Assembly: GCF_001613125.1 (NCBI RefSeq)
Contig: NZ_BDBT01000027.1
Span: forward strand, 40,439 to 104,438
Origin: Nocardia shimofusensis NBRC 100134
GTDB lineage: Bacteria; Actinomycetota; Actinomycetes; Mycobacteriales; Mycobacteriaceae
Direction: 5' to 3'
DNA: 64,000 nt
In this document: positions 59,741 through 64,000 of the stretch, one piece after another
Layout: every line of letters starts with the position of its first letter
How positions within the stretch are numbered: position 1 is the stretch's first letter
Position numbers and translations under genes: made by a program
Notes under the pieces: model-generated
What the model was told of the DNA's origin: nothing
Seen by the model: only the letters and a program-made list of their open reading frames with translations
The model's database searches: none

Positions 59741-61078
59741 TCACGGCCGCGAACCGGCGGCGGTCTGCGCGGCGGAGGCTTGCCGGGCGGCGGCGGCCTC
59801 GACCAGACGTTGTCGATGCAGCCTGGCCTGTTTGGGCATGTTCCAGCCGAGGACGGCGGTCACCACGCCTGCGGTCTCATAACGGACGACGAACCGGTTG
59901 TCGGCCGGATCGCCTTCGACGACGACCGCTTCGGCGTCGGGGGTGACGGTGCCGAAGACCTGGATCTTGACGCCGAGCTGATCGGTCCAGAAGTACGGGA
60001 TCGGGCGGTAGACGGGCTCGCCCCCGAGAATGGCCGCCGCCACCACCGACGCCTGTTCGGTGGCGTTGGTGCGGTTCTCCAGGCGCACAGAAGAACCGGT
60101 GTCGGGGTGCTGCCAGCGCGCGACATCGCCCACGGCGTAGATGCCCGCGGCGGCGCGGCAGGCGCAATCGCAGACGATCCCGTTGTCGAGGCGCAGGCCG
60201 CTGCTGTCGAGCCAGCCGGTCGCCGGAGTCGCGCCGATGGCGACAACCACCAGATCAGCCGGGACCACATCGCCGGTGCTCACCGTGACGCCGGTGACGC
60301 GACCGCCGCGTTCGGTGAAGCCCTGCACGCCGGTGCCCAGACACAGTTCGACGCCGTGGCGGACATGCAGTTCCGCGAGACGATCGGCCACGAAATCGCC
60401 GAGCTGAGTGACCATCGGGGCGCGCAGCGGGCCGATCATGGTGACCGCCGGACCGGCCTCGGGTTCGCCTGCGACCTCGGCGGCGCGACCGAGATCAGCA
60501 GACCGCGCGAGAGCGGCCGGTTGCCTGTCACCGAGCGGCTGTCCGGGGCCGGACCGTGCGCACCCGGTGCTCAGTTGGGCTGTGGTGGCGGCGATCTCGG
60601 CGCCGAGGACACCTTCGCCGACGACCGCGACCCGGGTGCAGCGCCGGGTGGCCTCGCGCAGGTCCAGTGCGTCGTCCAACGTGCGCAGCATGTGGACGCC
60701 ACCGGGCGTGGCGACACCGGGCAGGGCGCGTGGCGCGGCTCCGGTGGCGATCACGATGTGATCGGCCTGCCAGGATCCCGCGGTGGTGCGGGCGGTGCGG
60801 GTGTCGGCGTCGAGGGACAGTGCCGTGGCGGCGAGCACGATCCGGGCGTCGAGGTCGTGCAACATGCGCGGTGGGCGCAGCATGGTCTGCTCGGCGCGCC
60901 AGGCACCGGTGAGGATCTGTTTCGACAGCGGAGGGCGGTCGTAGGGCAGGTGGGCTTCCGCGCCGAGCAGGGTGATCGGCTCGCGGTAGCCCGCGCGGCG
61001 CAGTGCCTCCACCGTGGCCAGGCCGGCGGCGCCCGCGCCGATCACCAGGACGCCGGTCCGGCGGGTCGATGCGGTCAT
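59741..61078 (-). CDS. FAD-dependent ferredoxin reductase with an internal insertion
   Basis: A 445-aa NAD(P)H-ferredoxin reductase of the rubredoxin/ferredoxin-reductase family, from ATG 61078. FAD motif VLVIGAGAAGLATVEALRRAG, LPYDRPPLSK, NAD motif GEGVLGAE (about 154-161) and YAVGDVARW. Between the NAD-binding helix and the VTMIGP strand, about 40 residues (about 171-210, rich in Gly/Ala/Arg/Pro) are inserted where relatives have about 5. It delivers electrons to the adjacent ferredoxin. The start overlaps the SDR stop (ATGA). Confidence 0.88.
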   Translation of the reverse strand: MTASTRRTGVLVIGAGAAGLATVEALRRAGYREPITLLGAEAHLPYDRPPLSKQILTGAWRAEQTMLRPPRMLHDLDARIVLAATALSLDADTRTARTTAGSWQADHIVIATGAAPRALPGVATPGGVHMLRTLDDALDLREATRRCTRVAVVGEGVLGAEIAATTAQLSTGCARSGPGQPLGDRQPAALARSADLGRAAEVAGEPEAGPAVTMIGPLRAPMVTQLGDFVADRLAELHVRHGVELCLGTGVQGFTERGGRVTGVTVSTGDVVPADLVVVAIGATPATGWLDSSGLRLDNGIVCDCACRAAAGIYAVGDVARWQHPDTGSSVRLENRTNATEQASVVAAAILGGEPVYRPIPYFWTDQLGVKIQVFGTVTPDAEAVVVEGDPADNRFVVRYETAGVVTAVLGWNMPKQARLHRQRLVEAAAARQASAAQTAAGSRP

Positions 61079-61902
61079 CCCAGAATCTCCTCTTTCGACT
61101 TCGAGCGCACCGGCAGGGGCTTGCCCGCCACGGTGCCGCCGTCGACGGGCAGCACGGTTCCGGTGACATAGCGGGAGCGGTCGCTCGCGAAGTAGACGGC
61201 CGTGTCGGCGACATCCTCGGGGCGTCCTTCGACCGGCAGCGGGCGGTCGGCCGCCATGTTCGCGCGCATGGCCTTGATGAACCGCTCCCCCAGCCCGTCG
61301 GGCATCGCGCGGGCCGAGGACTCGAGCAGCGGGGTCGGGATGTTGCCCGGGGCGATGGCATTGACCCGGATACCGTGCTGGGCCAGTTCGATGGCCGCGG
61401 ACTTGGTGAAGTGGGCGACGGCGGCCTTGGACGCCCGGTAGGTCTGCACGCCGCCGCCGGCCTGGAGGCCGCCGACCGAGGTCAGGTTGATGATCGAACC
61501 GCCGCCGTGCTCGGCCATGTGACCGGCGGCGTAGCGGGTGCCCGCCATGACGCCGAGCAGGTTCACGCCGAGCACGCGCTGGAAGTCGGCGAAGTCGTCG
61601 TGCAGGAAGCTGCGGTGCATGGTGCCGGAGATGCCCGCGTTGTTGCACATCACGTCCAGGCCGCCGAAGGTGGCGACGGCGTGCTCGACCAGCGCCGCGA
61701 CCTGCCGCGGGTCGGCCACGTCGACGTGGCGGAACACCGCTGCCGCACCGTATCCGGTGATCGACGCCGCACCTGTGTCGGCATCGGTGTCGGCCACGAC
61801 CACGTTCGCGCCCTCGGCCACCAAGGCCGCGACGATCGCCGCGCCGATGCCCGAGGCGCCGCCGGTGACGACCGCGACCCGGCCTGCCAATTCGCCTGTC
61901 AT
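61075..61902 (-). CDS. Short-chain dehydrogenase/reductase
   Basis: Classical SDR of 275 aa: AVVTGGASGIGAAIVAALVA, CNNAGISGT, Ser in IINLTSVGG, and TYRASKAA (Tyr-Lys). The ending RYVTGTVLPVDGG is standard; about 12 extra residues follow. Overlaps both neighbours by 4 bases. A role in oxidising an alcohol formed by one of the P450s is likely. Confidence 0.9.
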   Translation of the reverse strand: MTGELAGRVAVVTGGASGIGAAIVAALVAEGANVVVADTDADTGAASITGYGAAAVFRHVDVADPRQVAALVEHAVATFGGLDVMCNNAGISGTMHRSFLHDDFADFQRVLGVNLLGVMAGTRYAAGHMAEHGGGSIINLTSVGGLQAGGGVQTYRASKAAVAHFTKSAAIELAQHGIRVNAIAPGNIPTPLLESSARAMPDGLGERFIKAMRANMAADRPLPVEGRPEDVADTAVYFASDRSRYVTGTVLPVDGGTVAGKPLPVRSKSKEEILG

Positions 61903-62780
61903 CTCTCGTCCTCTCGACGGGCCGACGCCCCGACCGGCAGCGGTTCACGCACCGCCGCGCCCGAGTGCCGGTCCAGGAAATCCAGCAGCAGCCCGTTGAC
62001 CACGGCCGGTTGTTCGATCTGCGGGCAGTGCCCTGCCGATTCCACGACGGCCGATTCGCCGCCGGTGATGCGCCCCGCCAGGTCCGCCGCCCAGCCGGAG
62101 GGCAGCAGTTTGTCCGCGCCGCCTTCGACCACCAGCACCGGAACGGTGATGCGCCGGTACGCGCGCTCACTCGACGGCGGCGGTGGCACATCGGCGCCAG
62201 GGCGACGGAATCGTGCCGCCGCCAGGGATTCCCACGCGCCGGGGACGATGCTGGACTCGTAGCGACGGCGCACGTAGTCCTCGTCGGCCGGGTAGCTCTC
62301 GGAGTGGAACAGCGCTTCGACGATGCGGCGCATGGCGGGCAGGGTCGCGTCGTAGTCGTAGAGGGCGCGCATGTGCTCGTTCTGCTGGATCTCGCCGCCG
62401 CCGCAGAGGGCGACGACACCGCGCGAACGCAGCCGGGGACGCTCGGAGGTGGCGTCGACGAACAGATTGATCGCGCCCATCGAGTTGCCGACGAACCAGG
62501 CCGATTCCACGCCGAGGACATCGAGCAAGCCTGCGATGTGGCGGATGCGCAGGCCGCGCCCGTCGGTGAAGTCGACGATTTTCGCCGAGTCGCCGTAGCC
62601 GAGCATGTCGGGGGCGATCACGTGGTAGCGGCCGGCGAGGGCGTCGATGGTGTGTTCCCAGCTCAGCTCGGCGCTCGCGCCGAACTCGCCGCCGTGCAGC
62701 AGGACGACCGGTTCCCCCGCGCCCGCTTCCAGGAAGCTGGTGCGTGCGCCGTCCACGGTCACGATGCGCCTGGTTGTCAT
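61899..62780 (-). CDS. Alpha/beta-hydrolase
   Basis: A 293-aa alpha/beta-hydrolase with VVLLHGGEFGASAELSWEHT (oxyanion HGG), nucleophile GNSMGAIN, acid in VVEGGADKLLP and His in ESAGHCPQIE. It resembles meta-cleavage product hydrolases (MhpC/HsaD-like) that split C-C bonds, although ester hydrolysis is equally possible. It overlaps the RibBA-like gene and the SDR gene by 4 bases each. Confidence 0.88.
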   Translation of the reverse strand: MTTRRIVTVDGARTSFLEAGAGEPVVLLHGGEFGASAELSWEHTIDALAGRYHVIAPDMLGYGDSAKIVDFTDGRGLRIRHIAGLLDVLGVESAWFVGNSMGAINLFVDATSERPRLRSRGVVALCGGGEIQQNEHMRALYDYDATLPAMRRIVEALFHSESYPADEDYVRRRYESSIVPGAWESLAAARFRRPGADVPPPPSSERAYRRITVPVLVVEGGADKLLPSGWAADLAGRITGGESAVVESAGHCPQIEQPAVVNGLLLDFLDRHSGAAVREPLPVGASARREDER

Positions 62781-63925
62781 GACGCCCGTCCCATCCGGCC
62801 TGCCGGGCGCTTCGCTTCGGTCAGCGGCACCTGACCCAGGACGCGCGCGTGATCCGGGCGCAGCCGGTGCTCCACGTCGTCGGCGAGCTGATGGAACTCA
62901 CCGATGCCGAGGGCGTCGAGGATGTCGGAGGTGGTGTGGGCGTCGGCGTCGGAGACCCGATGCGCCGGACCGGTTCGCCGCAGTGCGTCGTGGGCGCGCA
63001 ACGTGTCGCGGAGCGCGGTCTTCGCGGCGCGCAGGTAGATCAGGACGCCGCTCTCGGTATCCACCAAACGCCGCAGCGCGGTGTCGAGGCGGGTCGCGCA
63101 ATCGCACGCGCGGGAGCCGAGGACATCGCCGAGCAGGCATTCCACGTGCAGCCGCACCAGGGGTGGCGTCGGGGCGGCAAGGTCTCCCCGGACGAAGGCG
63201 ATGTGTTCGCTGCCGTGTCCGTCGGTGAATCCGACCGCCCGGAAGTCACCGAGCGGCAGAGGAATTCGAGCGTCGCCGTGACGATCGACCCGACACAGTT
63301 CCCGGCGCCGGTAGGTGATCAGTTCGTCGATCGTCACCATCGGCAGCTCGTGTTCACGGGCGAGGGCGAACAGTTCTTCCCAACAGGTCGACTCGCCGTC
63401 GGAACCACAGACCTCCGTCGACACCGCCGCGGGCCGCGCGCCGGCCAGTTCGACCAGGTCCACGGCGGCCTCCGGGGCGGCGGGCCGCGTGAGGACGCCT
63501 CCCGGCGCGGCACCGAGCGGGAAGACATGGCCGGGTCCGGCGAAATCTCCCGCGGTAGCGGCGGGGTCGGCGAGCGCGCGGATGGTGCGGGCGCGGTGCG
63601 AAGCGCGAATACCGTTGGCGCCCTGCCCCGTGAGCGAGATCGACAACCGGAACAGGTCACGGTCGGGACCGGTCGACGACGGGTCCGCGGGGGGCACCTC
63701 CAGCGCGTCGAGGTCGGGGGCACGCATGGCGACGCAGAGCAGGCCGCATCCCACGCGGGTCAGGAAACGCACCGTCTCGGCGGTGGCATGTTCGGCGGCG
63801 GTCACCAGGTCACCGCGGCACCGGCCCTCGTCCGTACCGACGACCAGGATCGTCCGCCCGCTCCGCAGCGCGGTGAGCGCCCCGGCGATGCGCTCACGCG
63901 CCGGCCGCTGCGTGTGCTCGACCAT
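62777..63925 (-). CDS. Divergent RibBA-like protein (DHBP synthase/GTP cyclohydrolase II fold)
   Basis: A 382-aa protein with an N-terminal DHBP-synthase-like half and a C-terminal GTP-cyclohydrolase-II-like half. The zinc motif HVECLLGDVLGSRACDC is kept. Canonical catalytic motifs are altered: the DDEDRENEGDL loop reads GTDEGRCRGDL, RPGH is GPGH, and the GCH-II YLRQEGRGIGL reads YLRAAKTALRD, losing the GTP-binding Arg-Gly. The frame stays open to base 64000, so the start may be further upstream (ATG 63925 is the first seen). It leads the P450 operon by overlap; it is unlikely to make riboflavin precursors. Confidence 0.78.
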   Translation of the reverse strand: MVEHTQRPARERIAGALTALRSGRTILVVGTDEGRCRGDLVTAAEHATAETVRFLTRVGCGLLCVAMRAPDLDALEVPPADPSSTGPDRDLFRLSISLTGQGANGIRASHRARTIRALADPAATAGDFAGPGHVFPLGAAPGGVLTRPAAPEAAVDLVELAGARPAAVSTEVCGSDGESTCWEELFALAREHELPMVTIDELITYRRRELCRVDRHGDARIPLPLGDFRAVGFTDGHGSEHIAFVRGDLAAPTPPLVRLHVECLLGDVLGSRACDCATRLDTALRRLVDTESGVLIYLRAAKTALRDTLRAHDALRRTGPAHRVSDADAHTTSDILDALGIGEFHQLADDVEHRLRPDHARVLGQVPLTEAKRPAGRMGRAS

Positions 63926-64000
63926 CGCCCGGGCGGTCGTCGGCTGGGCGGACGCCGGCTGGGCGGACGCCGCTTCGGCGGGCGCCGCTCGGCGGGGCCT

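Noticed and set aside
63930..64000. Repeats of GGGCGGACGCCG type at the right end as a possible attachment site or CRISPR
   Set aside because: They are short, in frame with the RibBA-like code as Ala/Ser/Gln/Pro repeats, and too few to be an array.

Overview
The window reads as high-GC chromosomal DNA from a mycolic-acid actinomycete of the Nocardia/Rhodococcus/Mycobacterium group. The evidence is an antigen-85-type mycolyltransferase-like protein (10927-11940), an MTB12-type lipoprotein (13265-13768), an F420-type LLM oxidoreductase (33265-34221), many GTG starts, and very dense lipid/acyl-CoA and P450 gene content. No rRNA, tRNA, CRISPR array, insertion sequence or phage gene was seen.

Layout. 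1-4816 (minus) is a Liv-type ABC importer: LivF (cut by the window edge), LivG, a fused LivHM permease and a lipoprotein binding protein. 5065-10878 (plus) is an oxygenase/acyl-CoA operon: CMD-family protein, Rieske oxygenase alpha subunit, small conserved-looking partner, amidohydrolase, NTF2-like protein and a two-subunit acyl-CoA dehydrogenase. 10927-13768 is a housekeeping-like interlude with a damaged NmrA gene abutting a TetR gene. 13827-16855 (minus) holds enoyl-CoA hydratase plus a second dehydrogenase pair. 17031-18549 holds TetR and TesB. 18746-20653 is a lower-GC insert with a small membrane protein and a zinc peptidase. 20696-22102 holds a group III globin and an NmrA protein. 22161-30778 holds MeaB, thiolase, SDR, hydratase, a third dehydrogenase pair, acyl-CoA ligase and a Rieske-type reductase. 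30839-36548 (minus) holds a regulator, CoA-transferase, LLM oxidoreductase and a two-part B12 mutase. 36644-44072 holds a DapB-like dehydrogenase, amidohydrolase, CoA-transferase, a second binding protein, a duplicated TetR and another TetR. 44177-51127 (plus) is an amidohydrolase / M24 / degenerate M24 / crotonase / double CoA-transferase operon. 51295-56976 holds TetR regulators, SCP2 protein, P450, SDR, methyltransferase and thioesterase. 57059-63925 (minus) is a tightly coupled P450-P450-ferredoxin-reductase-SDR-hydrolase-RibBA-like operon.

How it fits together. Six perfect copies of the palindrome GAGAAT-N3-ATTCTC (5037, 16897, 24437, 29612, 41928, 44019) and at least three variants sit in the promoters of almost every catabolic operon from 1 to 51 kb. 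Two near-identical TetR proteins (17031 and 42064), with identical recognition-helix regions and the same 50-base leader, each have one of these sites about 120 bases upstream. I infer one regulon for uptake and breakdown of a cyclic or branched carboxylic acid: import (ABC), CoA activation (AMP ligase, CoA-transferases), oxidation (Rieske oxygenase plus its reductase at 29663), beta-oxidation by three heteromeric acyl-CoA dehydrogenases, hydratases, SDR and thiolase, and a B12 mutase with its MeaB chaperone. The substrate cannot be read from the sequence.
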